Shown here: positions 43,149 through 51,011 of the stretch, piece after piece
Numbering within the stretch: position 1 is the first letter of the stretch
Layout of the letters: every line of letters starts with the position of its first letter
Translations under genes and position numbers: made by a program
Source: Kitasatospora sp. GAS204B
GTDB lineage: Bacteria > Actinomycetota > Actinomycetes > Streptomycetales > Streptomycetaceae
NCBI RefSeq assembly: GCF_029892155.1
Contig: NZ_JARZAG010000015.1
Location: forward strand, 62,001 to 126,000
Length of the DNA stretch: 64,000 bases
Direction: 5' to 3'
The notes under the pieces: generated by a model
What the model was told of the DNA's origin: nothing
Databases searched by the model: none
What the model saw: the letters and a program-made list of their open reading frames with translations, nothing else

Positions 43149-43727
43149 TCACCAGTGCCGGCCGCGCGGCAGTTGAGCCAGTTCGGGACGGCTCAGGTGC
43201 AGGACCTGGTAGCGCTCGCCGTACTCGGGGCCGGGCGTCGCGGTCCAGAGGGTGAAGGTCAGCAGCTCCCAGCAAGTGGTGTCGACGGCCAGCGCGGTGG
43301 TGTGCGCGCCCGGGCGGTCGGCGGGCAGGTCGGCCAGCGCCGACTCGATCGCCTCGGCCGGGTCCTGGTCGGGCCCGATGGGTGTACGGAGGCGGGTGGC
43401 GGCGGTCGGGGCTCCCTCGCGCCCAGGTCCGTCCTGGACGGCCAGACCGAGCCAGGAACGGACCACCGGCCGCCCGAAGTCCTCGCTGAGGCCACGGAAT
43501 CCGGGTCCCCAGAGAAAGCGGTTCGCCCCCTCGTCCGCCCGCCAGAGATAGAACGGCGCGTACTGGTTGACCGGTGAACCGGCCACCCCGCGCTCCCGGA
43601 GCAGATAGGCCTTCAGCGCCAAACCCGGGAACTGGTCCAGCAGTTGACCCTTCATCGCGACCCGGCGGCGAATGATGTCCAGGTCGTAGTCGGCCGGCAG
43701 CGTGATCTCGTACTGCATCGCGTGCAT
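43149..43727 (-). CDS. DUF4865 family protein
   Basis: 192-residue protein of the DUF4865 family: MQYEITLPADYDLDIIRRRV at the start, MKGQLLDQFPGLALKAYLLR, NQYAPFYLWRADEGANRFLW and GFRGLSEDFGRP. The family is usually found beside LysR regulators and small redox or hydrolase genes and looks like a monooxygenase-type ferredoxin-like fold; this is not proven. ATG 43727 has GAGAGGAC upstream, ATG 43718 is an alternative. First gene of the operon with CMD and PTE-like genes. A palindromic operator lies about 45 bases upstream, but no LysR gene is adjacent. Confidence 0.85.
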   Translation of the reverse strand: MHAMQYEITLPADYDLDIIRRRVAMKGQLLDQFPGLALKAYLLRERGVAGSPVNQYAPFYLWRADEGANRFLWGPGFRGLSEDFGRPVVRSWLGLAVQDGPGREGAPTAATRLRTPIGPDQDPAEAIESALADLPADRPGAHTTALAVDTTCWELLTFTLWTATPGPEYGERYQVLHLSRPELAQLPRGRHW

Positions 43728-43770
43728 CGGGTGCGTCCTCTCTCCTGTCTTCGACTGCTTCGCAAGGCTA

Positions 43771-43792
43771 CTGTACATACTGGTAGGTACAG
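43771..43792. promoter_or_regulatory. CTGTAC-N10-GTACAG palindrome upstream of the DUF4865 operon
   Basis: CTGTAC at 43771-43776 and GTACAG at 43787-43792 bracket a near-palindromic core (TACATACTGGTAGGTA). The layout fits a TetR-family operator. It is 44 bases upstream of the DUF4865 start. No adjacent regulator gene. Confidence 0.5.
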
Positions 43793-43952
43793 CGAGTGCG
43801 CGTTAATGTTCGAAAAAGGCTGGACAGGGACATGCAGACACGGAATAGTGTGATCTGAATTGTTGAATCTTCACGCGTTGTTCGCCACGCCCACCCATCT
43901 GCGTGGTGCCGCTCGACGCGTTCGCCCGAACTGCTGCTCCCCCACCTGACCG

Positions 43953-44003
43953 CCGCCCGCCCGCACCCCCACGCGGGCGGGCGGCTCGCTGAGCGGCGAG
44001 CCG
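43953..44003. terminator. two consecutive GC hairpins in the divergent region
   Basis: CCGCCCGCCCGC at 43953-43964 pairs exactly with 43973-43984 (8-base loop), and CGGCTCGC at 43982-43989 pairs with GCGAGCCG at 43996-44003. Hairpins of this strength are unusual between divergent genes, where no terminator is needed, so they may insulate the epimerase gene or mark a lost gene. Confidence 0.5.
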
Positions 44004-44041
44004 AGCCAGCTGCCGAGCAGCCGGGCTGACACATCACCAGG

Positions 44042-44096
44042 TCGACATGCCGTCAGACCGACATGCCTCTTGATCGACACGCCGGATCGACATATC
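44042..44096. repeat. four CGACATGCC-like direct repeats before the epimerase gene
   Basis: TCGACATGCC (44042), CCGACATGCC (44058), TCGACACGCC (44074) and TCGACATATC (44087) follow each other with spacings of 16, 16 and 13 bases, ending 33 bases before the ATG at 44129. Candidate cooperative binding sites. Confidence 0.6.
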
Positions 44097-44128
44097 GGCA
44101 TCACCGTCAAGCGAAAGAGAGCACCATC

Positions 44129-45025
44129 ATGCGCATCCTGCTCGCCGGGGCCACCGGCGCCATCGGCCGCCGGCTGCTGCCGTTGTTGCTGGACTCCGGT
44201 CACCAGGTCGTCGCCACCTCGCGCTCCGCCGAGCGCCTGGCGCGGCTGCGCGAGCGCGGGGCCCAGGCGGTGCGGCTGGACGTCTTCGACCGGGCGGCGG
44301 TCGAGCGGGCCGTCGCCGAGGCCGCGCCGGACGCGATCATGCACCAGCTGACCGCGCTCGCCGACGTGGACCTCGCCGCGAACGCCAGGATCCGCCGCGA
44401 GGGCACCCGCAACCTGGTGGATGCCGCGCAGCGCGCCGGGGTGGGCCGGATCGTCGCGCAGTCCATCTCCTGGGCGTACCAGGGCGGCGATGCCCCGGCC
44501 ACCGAGGCCACTCCGCTGGACGACACCATCGAGGAACCGCGCGCCACCACGGTCGGCGGGCTGCGCGCGCTGGAGCAGGCCGCCGCCGAGCTGCCCGAGC
44601 ACGTGGTGCTGCGCTACGGCATCCTCTACGGCCCGGGCACCTGGTATGCGCCCGGCGGGCTGATGGCGCAGCGGCTGCACCGGGGCGAGCTGGCCGCCGG
44701 CGCCGCGGTGAGCTCGTTCCTGCACGTCGAGGACGCGGCGCTGGCGGCGCTCGCGGCGCTGGACTGGCCCAGCGGGACGGTCAACATCGTGGACGACGAG
44801 CCGGCCCCGGCGCGTGACTGGGTCCCGGCGCTGGCCGCCGCCCTCGGGGCACCGGCGCCCGCGGCGGTCCCGGCGACGGGGGATGCGACCGGGGACGGCA
44901 CCGGGCGGGCCGGCTGGGAGCGCGGCGCCGACAACACGCTGGCCCGGGTGACCCGGGGCTGGCGCCCGACCCGGGCGTCCTGGCGGGACGGGTTCGCCGA
45001 CTTCCGCTCCGGCAAGGACCGGTGA
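44129..45025 (+). CDS. NAD-dependent epimerase/dehydratase family protein
   Basis: 298-residue extended short-chain dehydrogenase. Seen: MRILLAGATGAIGRRLLPLL at the N-terminus (GxxGxxG), RLDVFDRAAVERAVAEAAPD, IVAQSISWAYQGG in place of the usual catalytic serine segment, and LRYGILYGPGTWY with the Tyr region altered, as in atypical members. An NAD(P)-dependent oxidoreductase acting on a sugar nucleotide or small metabolite; the exact reaction is unknown. The ATG is preceded by GAAAGAGAG. Monocistronic. Confidence 0.85.
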   Translation: MRILLAGATGAIGRRLLPLLLDSGHQVVATSRSAERLARLRERGAQAVRLDVFDRAAVERAVAEAAPDAIMHQLTALADVDLAANARIRREGTRNLVDAAQRAGVGRIVAQSISWAYQGGDAPATEATPLDDTIEEPRATTVGGLRALEQAAAELPEHVVLRYGILYGPGTWYAPGGLMAQRLHRGELAAGAAVSSFLHVEDAALAALAALDWPSGTVNIVDDEPAPARDWVPALAAALGAPAPAAVPATGDATGDGTGRAGWERGADNTLARVTRGWRPTRASWRDGFADFRSGKDR

Positions 45026-45087
45026 GAGGTGGTCAGAGACCGGGGAACCGCCCGGCGGGGGACGCGCGCCGAAGTCCGGGTCGGGCG

Positions 45088-45891
45088 TCAGCCTCCCTGC
45101 GCCACGTCCCGCCGGTCGAAGCCCCGGATCCCGACGGCGGCGCAGCAGAGGCTCAACCCGGCAAGCAGCGCGCAGTGCGTCCACTGGATGCCGTTGCGCA
45201 ACGGGTCGCCTCCCAGGTACCAGGAGAACGGTGAGATGGCCTGGACCCAGTGCAGGCCGTTGATCTGCGGCAGGAACGAGTCGCACAGGTAGGACGCGAC
45301 CGTCGCGTAGGCGCCGCCGACGACGGCGTAGAGCCGGCGGCCGGTGTAGGCGCCGATGCCGAAGGCGATCGAGGCGAAGCAGCATCCGAACAGGACCAGT
45401 TGGAAGGTCATGGCGGCCAGGTTCGCCGTGCTGATCGTGGTGAACTCGGCCGGTACCCGGATGGCGAGCTCCACGAGCAGCAGCACCACTCCGACCAGGA
45501 CGATCGCGGCCAGCACGGCGAGCCAGCGGGCGGCCGCCAGCCGCACCCGCCGGACGGGGTGGGCCAGCACCAGGTCGAGCGTCCCGGCCTCCTCGTCACC
45601 GGCGATCGACTTCGTCCCGGCGGCGACGGCGAACACGGCGAGCAGGATCGGGACGAGCAGGCCGAAGACCGTGGAGCCGAAGTAGCCTGCGGCGGTGCCG
45701 TAGTCCTGGAGGTGGAACGCGTCGCGCATCGCCGTCGGGAACGAGTTGATCGCGCTGGACAGGCTCGAGTTCCGCCCCAGGACCGGCCACATCGACGAGT
45801 ACATCGCCGCCACCGCGGTGATCGCCAGCGCCCAGCCCAGGAAGCCGCGCCGGTTGTCCGTCAGGTGTTTGCGGAAGACGGTGCTGCTCAT
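45088..45891 (-). CDS. ABC transporter permease (ABC-2 type)
   Basis: 267-residue membrane subunit with six predicted spans: GFLGWALAITAVAAMYSSM, VFGLLVPILLAVFAVAAG, LAVLAAIVLVGVVLLLVEL, FQLVLFGCCFASIAFGIG, and others. The soluble stretch AGDEEAGTLDLVLAHPVRR between spans is the hallmark of ABC-2 exporters. It overlaps the ATPase stop by four bases (ATGA). Substrate unknown: drugs, lipids or peptides. Confidence 0.88.
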   Translation of the reverse strand: MSSTVFRKHLTDNRRGFLGWALAITAVAAMYSSMWPVLGRNSSLSSAINSFPTAMRDAFHLQDYGTAAGYFGSTVFGLLVPILLAVFAVAAGTKSIAGDEEAGTLDLVLAHPVRRVRLAAARWLAVLAAIVLVGVVLLLVELAIRVPAEFTTISTANLAAMTFQLVLFGCCFASIAFGIGAYTGRRLYAVVGGAYATVASYLCDSFLPQINGLHWVQAISPFSWYLGGDPLRNGIQWTHCALLAGLSLCCAAVGIRGFDRRDVAQGG

Positions 45892-46835
45892 GCTGCGAAC
45901 TCCTTCGATCCGTTCCCGGTGGAGCCGTGCTCGTAGAAGGTGAAGAAGATCTCCTCCAACTCCGGCTCCTCGGCCAGCAGACTGGTCACCTCGAACCGGG
46001 CGGCGGCCTTCAGCAGCGCGTCCGGGCTGCCGGTCAGGATCGCGCGCAGCACGCTCGCGCCGTCGGGGGTGTCGGTGACGACGGTGTTCTGCAGCCCGGG
46101 CAGTGCCTCGAAGACCTCGGCGCCGACCCGCTCGGCGAAGGCGATCTCGACCTTGCGGTGCGCCGACTGGCGCAGCTGCTCGACATCCGCGACGGTGACC
46201 AGTTCACCGTCGCGGATGACGCCGACTCGTCGGCACGTCTGCTGCACCTCGCTCATCACGTGGGAGGAGAGGAAGACGGTCTGGCCGTTGGCGCTGGCCT
46301 CCTGGACCAGCTCGACGAACCGCTGCTGAAGGAACGGGTCCAGGCCGCTGGTCGGCTCGTCCAGGATGAGCAGTTCCGGGGCGTGCATGAACGCCTGGAC
46401 GACGCCGACCTTCTGCCGGTTGCCCTTCGACAGGGTGCTGATCCGGCGGGTCAGGTCGAGGTCGAGGCGCTCGGCGAGCTCGGCTGTGCGGGCGGCGGGG
46501 ACGCCGCCGCGCAGGTCGCCGAGGTACGTCAGCGCCTCGCGTCCGGTCTGGCGGCCGTCGATCCGGAAGTCCCCGGCGAGGTAGCCGATCCGACCCCGCA
46601 GCTGCGCGTTGTCGCGCGGATCGGCGCCCAGCACGCGGACCGTGCCGGACGTGGGCCGGATGAGGTCGAGCAGGAGGCGGATCGTCGTGGTCTTCCCGGC
46701 GCCGTTGGGCCCGAGGAACCCGAACACCTCGCCACGCTCCACGGTCAGGTCGAGGCCGACCAGGGCGGTCTTGCCGGTGCGGGCGTTCCCGTACCGCTTG
46801 GCCAGCCCGGCCGTTTCGACGGCGATGTCGGTCAT
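45888..46835 (-). CDS. ABC transporter ATP-binding protein
   Basis: 315-residue nucleotide-binding subunit. Seen: Walker A GFLGPNGAGKTTTIRLLLDL near residue 40, the signature STLSKGNRQKVGVVQAFMH near residue 135, Walker B LLILDEPTSGLDP near residue 155, switch His in TVFLSSHVMSE, and a C-terminal domain typical of drug/antibiotic exporters. ATG 46835 has AAGGGGG upstream. The pair follows a GbsR-type regulator, so it is probably a stress- or drug-responsive exporter. Confidence 0.92.
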   Translation of the reverse strand: MTDIAVETAGLAKRYGNARTGKTALVGLDLTVERGEVFGFLGPNGAGKTTTIRLLLDLIRPTSGTVRVLGADPRDNAQLRGRIGYLAGDFRIDGRQTGREALTYLGDLRGGVPAARTAELAERLDLDLTRRISTLSKGNRQKVGVVQAFMHAPELLILDEPTSGLDPFLQQRFVELVQEASANGQTVFLSSHVMSEVQQTCRRVGVIRDGELVTVADVEQLRQSAHRKVEIAFAERVGAEVFEALPGLQNTVVTDTPDGASVLRAILTGSPDALLKAAARFEVTSLLAEEPELEEIFFTFYEHGSTGNGSKEFAA

Positions 46836-46889
46836 CGCCACCCCCTTCTTCCTGCTTCTGGCTTCCGGCTCCGGTTCTGCCCGGTGCCG

Positions 46890-47357
46890 CTACAGCCCGT
46901 TGTCCCGCTTGAATTCCTCGATGAGGTCCGGCACCCGCTCGGCGATGAAGGCGAAGAAGTCCCTCGCGATGCGCACCCGCCGGGCCTCCGGCGCGTCCTC
47001 GTCCCCGATCAGCTCAACGCCCTTGGCCATCAGGACACTCAGGGCGCCCCAGATGGCCTTGCCGTTCATGGTCCCGGTGATCAGGGCGTCGGGGAGCACC
47101 TCGTAGGCATGCCCCCGCTGCCCCGGCCGGGTCACCCGCCGGGCGAGTTTGGCGCCCTCCAGCATGCGCATGCCGGTGGACACCGAGCCCTTGGAGAGCT
47201 GGAGCGCCCGGGCCAGTTCGGTGCTGGTCTGGTCCGGCGGGTCGCAGATCATCAGCCAGCCCAGGAGCTTGCCGTACGCGGGCGGCATGCCCAGCGTGGA
47301 GTAGAGCAGGCCGAACTCCTCGGCGTACCGCTGTTTGGCTTCCCGATCCATTGCCAT
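46890..47357 (-). CDS. GbsR/MarR-type winged-helix regulator
   Basis: 155-residue regulator: FGLLYSTLGMPPAYGKLLGW, LMICDPPDQTSTELARALQL, then the helix-turn-helix SKGSVSTGMRMLEGAKLARR and the wing VTRPGQRGHAYEV. GbsR-type proteins repress neighbouring transporter genes and respond to small ligands. It lies upstream of the ABC pair with a 54-base gap and has a 26-bp operator palindrome 13 bases before its own start, so autoregulation of the three-gene operon is likely. Confidence 0.88.
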   Translation of the reverse strand: MAMDREAKQRYAEEFGLLYSTLGMPPAYGKLLGWLMICDPPDQTSTELARALQLSKGSVSTGMRMLEGAKLARRVTRPGQRGHAYEVLPDALITGTMNGKAIWGALSVLMAKGVELIGDEDAPEARRVRIARDFFAFIAERVPDLIEEFKRDNGL

Positions 47358-47370
47358 CGCATCCGGTTTC

Positions 47371-47396
47371 GAACGTTCAGAATCTACTGAACATTC
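47371..47396. promoter_or_regulatory. 26-bp operator palindrome before the GbsR-type gene
   Basis: GAACGTTCAG at 47371-47380 and CTGAACATTC at 47387-47396 are complementary at nine of ten positions around a 6-base centre. The place, just before the regulator start, and the length fit a MarR/GbsR operator. Confidence 0.65.
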
Positions 47397-47457
47397 AACG
47401 CCTCCGGCAAGCCCAGGGCAAGAGAGCTGGAGCGGCGGGGCGGATCCCGGCGCCGCG

Positions 47458-47952
47458 TCAGCCGCCGTTCTCCTGGTGCACCAGGTGGTCGACGCAGACC
47501 GCCACCGCGAGCAGCAGAGCGGTGTCCGCGTCGTCGGCGATCCGGACTCCGTAGGTGTCGCGGAACCGGAACCACTTGCGGGAGATCTCGGCGACCCTCT
47601 CGCCGTGCCGCTCGATCCGGTAGTCCTTGTCGATCAGGTCGCCGTGGATCTCCAACTCCCCACCGTCACGCAGCTCGACGTGGTACTTGTCGCGGAACGG
47701 CGTGAAGAGCTTCTTGCGCACCGTGGCGACCACCTCCCCGTGCGCGTCCTCGATCTTCATGGCGTCCCGGATCGACAGCGCCTTCGCCTTGATCACCGCC
47801 GCCACCCGGCCGTTCGGGTCGCGCAGCTCGAAGGTGTCACGGATGCGCAGCACCTTGGCGTCCACCAGGAACGCCTTCTCGCCGTGCTCGTCCTCGATCC
47901 AGTAGTCGTCCCCGATCGCGAAGATCTTCTCCCTGACCTGGTACTTCCCCAC
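47458..47952 (-). CDS. LURP-one-related family protein
   Basis: 164-residue protein of the LURP-one/tubby-like barrel family. Seen: repeated strands such as YQVREKIFAIGDDYWIED, EKAFLVDAKVLRIRDTFEL, DKYHVELRDGGELEIHGD and ISRKWFRFRDTYGVRIADD. The GTG at 47952 is preferred because GAGGAG lies 7 bases upstream; the longer start at 48015 adds only a charged tail. Function in bacteria unknown, perhaps phospholipid or membrane-lipid binding. Monocistronic. Confidence 0.8.
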   Translation of the reverse strand: MGKYQVREKIFAIGDDYWIEDEHGEKAFLVDAKVLRIRDTFELRDPNGRVAAVIKAKALSIRDAMKIEDAHGEVVATVRKKLFTPFRDKYHVELRDGGELEIHGDLIDKDYRIERHGERVAEISRKWFRFRDTYGVRIADDADTALLLAVAVCVDHLVHQENGG

Positions 47953-48253
47953 CGGCCCGCTCCTCGTCTCGTCCTCGTCGCGCGGCACCACCGCGCCAGG
48001 GACATCCTGGCCCATCGCGCGCGGAACACCCGGCTACCACGGTGTGACCGCGATGCGCGGCGCCGCTCGGCGGTTCGCGGTCAGGGTGCGGGTGACGGCG
48101 CAGCCGGCCGGGGGGAATCCCGGCCGGCTGCGAGCCGCTGTTCACGGTGGATCCGGTGCGCGGCTGACACCGGTGACCGCTGACGGTCACTCACCGGGAC
48201 CCGTTCGGGTGCCGACGCCAGCTCGTGCGGGGTGCTGCTGAACGGTCTTCCGG

Positions 48254-48450
48254 CTAGGGCCTCTCGTACGGATCTTGCCGGGCGCGCGACGCCGGGCATC
48301 CCGCCTGGACGCACCGGCGAATCATCCAAGTACGACCCAGTACGAGGACGATCCGCCGGCACGCCCAGCCGGGCGCCGTGGGGGCACCTCCCGGCCGAAG
48401 GCTGGGGGAGCCGCGCGCTGATCCGACAAGATCCGTAAGAGAGGCCCTAG
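48254..48450. mobile_element. MITE-like non-autonomous element with 24-bp terminal inverted repeats
   Basis: The left end (48254-48277, beginning CTAGGGCCTCTC) and right end (48427-48450) are inverted repeats matching at 23 of 24 positions. The element is 197 bp, has no gene, and both ends finish in CTAG, which could be target duplication or part of the repeat since CTAG is palindromic. The interior contains GTGGGGGCACCTCCCGGCC and CCCAGCC-type stem-forming sequence of a kind I have seen often in streptomycete intergenic DNA. It was probably mobilised by a transposase encoded elsewhere. Confidence 0.85.
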
Positions 48451-48797
48451 GACGAATCCTGTTCCGCCGCCTCGGCGAGGCGCTTGATGGTTGCCAGTCG
48501 CCGATCCCAGTCGGCCGCGAGCGAGGCCATCCAACGCGCGGTCGCGTCCAGCGCTGCGGACCGCACCGCGTACCGCACCTCACGGCCGACCCGGCTTCCG
48601 GAGACCAGCCCGGCGGCGTCCAGGACGGCGAGGTGCTTGACCACCGCCTGCCGCGAGACGGGAAGCCTTTCGGCGAGCGTGGTGGCAGTGGCCTCGCCCT
48701 GGGCGGCCAGCAGATTCAGCAGCTGACGCCGCGTCGGGTCGGCCAGTGCGGCCAGGACGCTGTCGACCGGCCCGGCGGCGCGGGGTTCCTCCGTCAC
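48447..48797 (-). CDS. ArsR/SdpR family winged-helix regulator
   Basis: 116-residue regulator: PVDSVLAALADPTRRQLLNL, then TATTLAERLPVSRQAVVKHLAV (helix-turn-helix), and the wing VSGSRVGREVRYAVR. No metal-binding cysteines, so it is of the SdpR-like, non-metal branch typical next to SRPBCC genes. GTG start overlaps the SRPBCC stop by four bases (GTGA). The stop codon TAG is provided by the CTAG at the boundary of the MITE-like element, so the C-terminus may have been changed or set by its insertion. Two operator palindromes lie upstream of the pair. Confidence 0.88.
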   Translation of the reverse strand: MTEEPRAAGPVDSVLAALADPTRRQLLNLLAAQGEATATTLAERLPVSRQAVVKHLAVLDAAGLVSGSRVGREVRYAVRSAALDATARWMASLAADWDRRLATIKRLAEAAEQDSS

Positions 48798-49240
48798 GCG
48801 GACGACTCCTCCGCGCGCTTCTTGAGCGCGTCGAGCTCCAGGGGCCAGCCGCCGGTGTTGTCCGTGACCGCCTTGCCGCGCAGCTCCTCGGACCCGGCCA
48901 GCGCCGCGAACCCGCTCTCCACGACGCGCAGCCTCGTCCTGTCGCCTTCCGGGGTCAGCGTGAACTCCACGAGGGTGCTGTTGTCCTCGCGCAGCTCCGC
49001 CCCGGGGAACGCGCTGGCCCAGCGGTACGCCAGGTACGTCGGCGGTTCGACCTTCTCCACGCGCACCGGAAAATCGCCGTACTCGGAGTTCTTCGCCACC
49101 ATCGACTCGCCCGCCCTGGCCACGGTGCCGGGCAGGCTGGCCTTGTCGGCCACCCAGAAACCGGGTTGGGCCACCAGCGACCAGACCCGCTCCAGGGGCG
49201 CCCCGATCAGGGTTTCGCGTTCGATCCGGTCCTCGCTCAT
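48794..49240 (-). CDS. SRPBCC (AHSA1-type) domain protein
   Basis: 148-residue START-like protein: ERETLIGAPLERVWSLVAQP, FPVRVEKVEPPTYLAYRWAS, STLVEFTLTPEGDRTRLRVV and GGWPLELDALKKRAEESS, the AHSA1/SRPBCC helix-grip pattern that encloses a hydrophobic cavity. AAAGGAG precedes ATG 49240. First gene of the two-gene operon with the ArsR-type regulator; such pairs are common and probably sense or bind a small hydrophobic ligand. Confidence 0.88.
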   Translation of the reverse strand: MSEDRIERETLIGAPLERVWSLVAQPGFWVADKASLPGTVARAGESMVAKNSEYGDFPVRVEKVEPPTYLAYRWASAFPGAELREDNSTLVEFTLTPEGDRTRLRVVESGFAALAGSEELRGKAVTDNTGGWPLELDALKKRAEESSA

Positions 49241-49279
49241 GAGGGGATCTCCTTTCCGTCCACTACTTCCGCCATTGGA

Positions 49280-49331
49280 TGCAACTTCAGAGTTGCACAT
49301 CGTCTCTTCAGGTGCAACCTAGAGGTTGCAC
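49280..49331. promoter_or_regulatory. two palindromic operators before the SRPBCC-ArsR operon
   Basis: TGCAACTTCAGAGTTGCA at 49280-49297 and GTGCAACCTAGAGGTTGCAC at 49312-49331 are both perfect palindromes around 4-base centres, sharing the GCAAC half-site. Their centres are 33 bases apart, three helical turns, so two dimers could bind on the same face. Autoregulation by the ArsR-type protein is the simple reading. Confidence 0.7.
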
Positions 49332-49500
49332 GCCGATCGAGAGCCGCTCTCCATCGGCCTCATCGGATGCGGCCGGCATCCGGCAGCGGGGCCAGGGCTG
49401 CGCAGATCCGCACCAGCACTCTCGCGACCAGGGCCCGGGCTCCCGGGACCTCCTAAGCTGGGGAGACTGGTGGACGACCGTTGGAAGGTGGGTCCGAACC

Positions 49501-50001
49501 ATGCGGCCGAGCGAGATTTCCGAGGTCCTGAACCGTCCGATCAGCCAGGAACTCCTGGCCCGCGACCTGACCCGCCTGGCCTACGTCGCCAAGGACGGCA
49601 CACCCCGGGCCATTCCGATCGGCTTCGTCTGGAACGGCTCGGAATTCGTCATGTGCACAGCGAAGAACGCCGCGAAGCTACCGGCCCTGCGCCACAACCC
49701 GGCGGTTGCCCTGACGATCGACACCGAGGTGCACCCACCGAAGATCCTGCTCATCCGCGGTCGGGCCGAGCTGGACGCCGTCGAGGGCATCCCGGACGAG
49801 TTCCTCCAGATGAACGGCAGTTACACAATGACGCCCGAGCAACGGGTCGAGTGGGAGGCCGGCGTCCGCTCGCTCTACGACGGCATGGTCCGGATCGTGG
49901 TGACCCCGACGTGGGCGAAACTGATCGACTTCGAGACGACCCTCCCGAGCGCGGTCGAGGAGCTGGCCCGGCAGCGGGACGAGCGCGAACGCGGCGCCTG
50001 A
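49501..50001 (+). CDS. pyridoxamine 5'-phosphate oxidase family protein (flavin/F420-dependent)
   Basis: 166-residue split-barrel protein: LLARDLTRLAYVAKDGTPRA, IPIGFVWNGSEFVMCTAKNA, KLPALRHNPAVALTIDTE and ILLIRGRAELDAVEGI, the PPOX pattern with the strand order of F420/FMN-binding members. Monocistronic, divergent from the SRPBCC-ArsR pair. Substrate unknown. Confidence 0.87.
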   Translation: MRPSEISEVLNRPISQELLARDLTRLAYVAKDGTPRAIPIGFVWNGSEFVMCTAKNAAKLPALRHNPAVALTIDTEVHPPKILLIRGRAELDAVEGIPDEFLQMNGSYTMTPEQRVEWEAGVRSLYDGMVRIVVTPTWAKLIDFETTLPSAVEELARQRDERERGA

Positions 50002-50220
50002 ACACCCTCACTCACGAGTCGCGTTGACCTGTGTGGACCGGCGTCCCGTCGCAGCGGAGGTCGACCTGACCGCAGGTAGCCCCGCCGGGAGGAGACCGAG
50101 CCACCGACGGCCTCACACCCTGGTCGATCCCGGTGACAGTTTGCACCCCGGCGCCGTGACACCGAGCGTGACCGCGCCCATCGAATTGGCGCACTAGTTC
50201 GATTCTGACTTGAATCTTTG

Positions 50221-50234
50221 CGAACGGATGTTCG
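50221..50234. promoter_or_regulatory. LexA (SOS) box
   Basis: CGAACGGATGTTCG is a perfect match to the actinobacterial/Bacillus LexA site pattern CGAAC-N4-GTTCG, 11 bases before the imuA' ATG at 50246. It predicts that the three-gene mutagenesis cassette is induced by DNA damage. Confidence 0.88.
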
Positions 50235-50245
50235 ATCCTGGACCC

Positions 50246-51010
50246 ATGGCCACCCCCGTCCTCCTCCAGCCACAGGCGGCACCGGCGCCGGCGCCCGTGC
50301 CGGTGCCCGCCGCGCTGGCCGGGATGCTGCCTGCGGGCGGATTGCGGCGTGGGGTGGCGGTGTCGGTGCAGGACGACGCCGGGCTGCTGCTGGCGCTCGC
50401 CTCGGGGAACCGGGACGGGTGGTACGCGGCGGTGGGGCTGCCCGAGCTCGGGTTGCTGGCGGCCAGCGGGTACGGGATCGACCCCGGGCGGCTGCTCCTG
50501 GTGGACGCGCCCGGGCGGCAGTGGCCCGAGGTGGTGGCGGCGCTGGCGGGGGCGGTGGAGGTGATCCTGCTGCGCCCGTCCGGGGTGGTGGCGCCGCAGC
50601 TGGCGGCCCGGCTCGGGGCGGTGCTGCGGCGGAGCGGGTGCGTGCTGCTGGTGGCCGGCGAGTGGCCGGGGGCGGAGCTGCGGCTGAGCGTGCGGGAGAG
50701 CCGCTGGGTCGGGCTCGGGCCCGGGTACGGGCTGCTGGCCGGGCGGCAGGCGCTGGTTCAGGTCGAGGGCCGGGGCGCGGCCGCGCGTGGGCGGACGGCG
50801 CGGGTCTGGCTGCCGGACGAGCACGGGGTGGTCCGGGCGGCGGCGGAGGCCCCGGGGGCGGCATCTGGTGCGGCTCCGGGGATGACCTCCGGGATGGCTT
50901 CCGGGATGGACGAGACGCGGGACGGTGCCCTCGGGCCCGCCGCCGTCGGGGTGGGGCTCGACGAGGAGTCGGGCGACGCGGTGGGACGGGAGCGGCTGAC
51001 GGCGGTGTGA
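50246..51010 (+). CDS. ImuA'-type RecA-like accessory protein of the mutasome
   Basis: 254-residue protein in the ImuA' position of the imuA'-imuB-dnaE2 cassette. Seen: AALAGMLPAGGLRRGVAVSV (a degenerate RecA-like nucleotide region without the GKT), LLALASGNRDGWYAAVGLPE, LLLVDAPGRQWPEVVAAL and VLLVAGEWPGAELRLSV, which follow the RecA-fold core, then a low-complexity tail rich in Gly, Met, Ser. ATG 50246 is preferred because ATG 50228 falls inside the LexA box. Needed with ImuB to load DnaE2 at lesions (known for mycobacteria). It ends one base before the imuB ATG. Confidence 0.82.
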   Translation: MATPVLLQPQAAPAPAPVPVPAALAGMLPAGGLRRGVAVSVQDDAGLLLALASGNRDGWYAAVGLPELGLLAASGYGIDPGRLLLVDAPGRQWPEVVAALAGAVEVILLRPSGVVAPQLAARLGAVLRRSGCVLLVAGEWPGAELRLSVRESRWVGLGPGYGLLAGRQALVQVEGRGAAARGRTARVWLPDEHGVVRAAAEAPGAASGAAPGMTSGMASGMDETRDGALGPAAVGVGLDEESGDAVGRERLTAV

Positions 51011-51011
51011 G

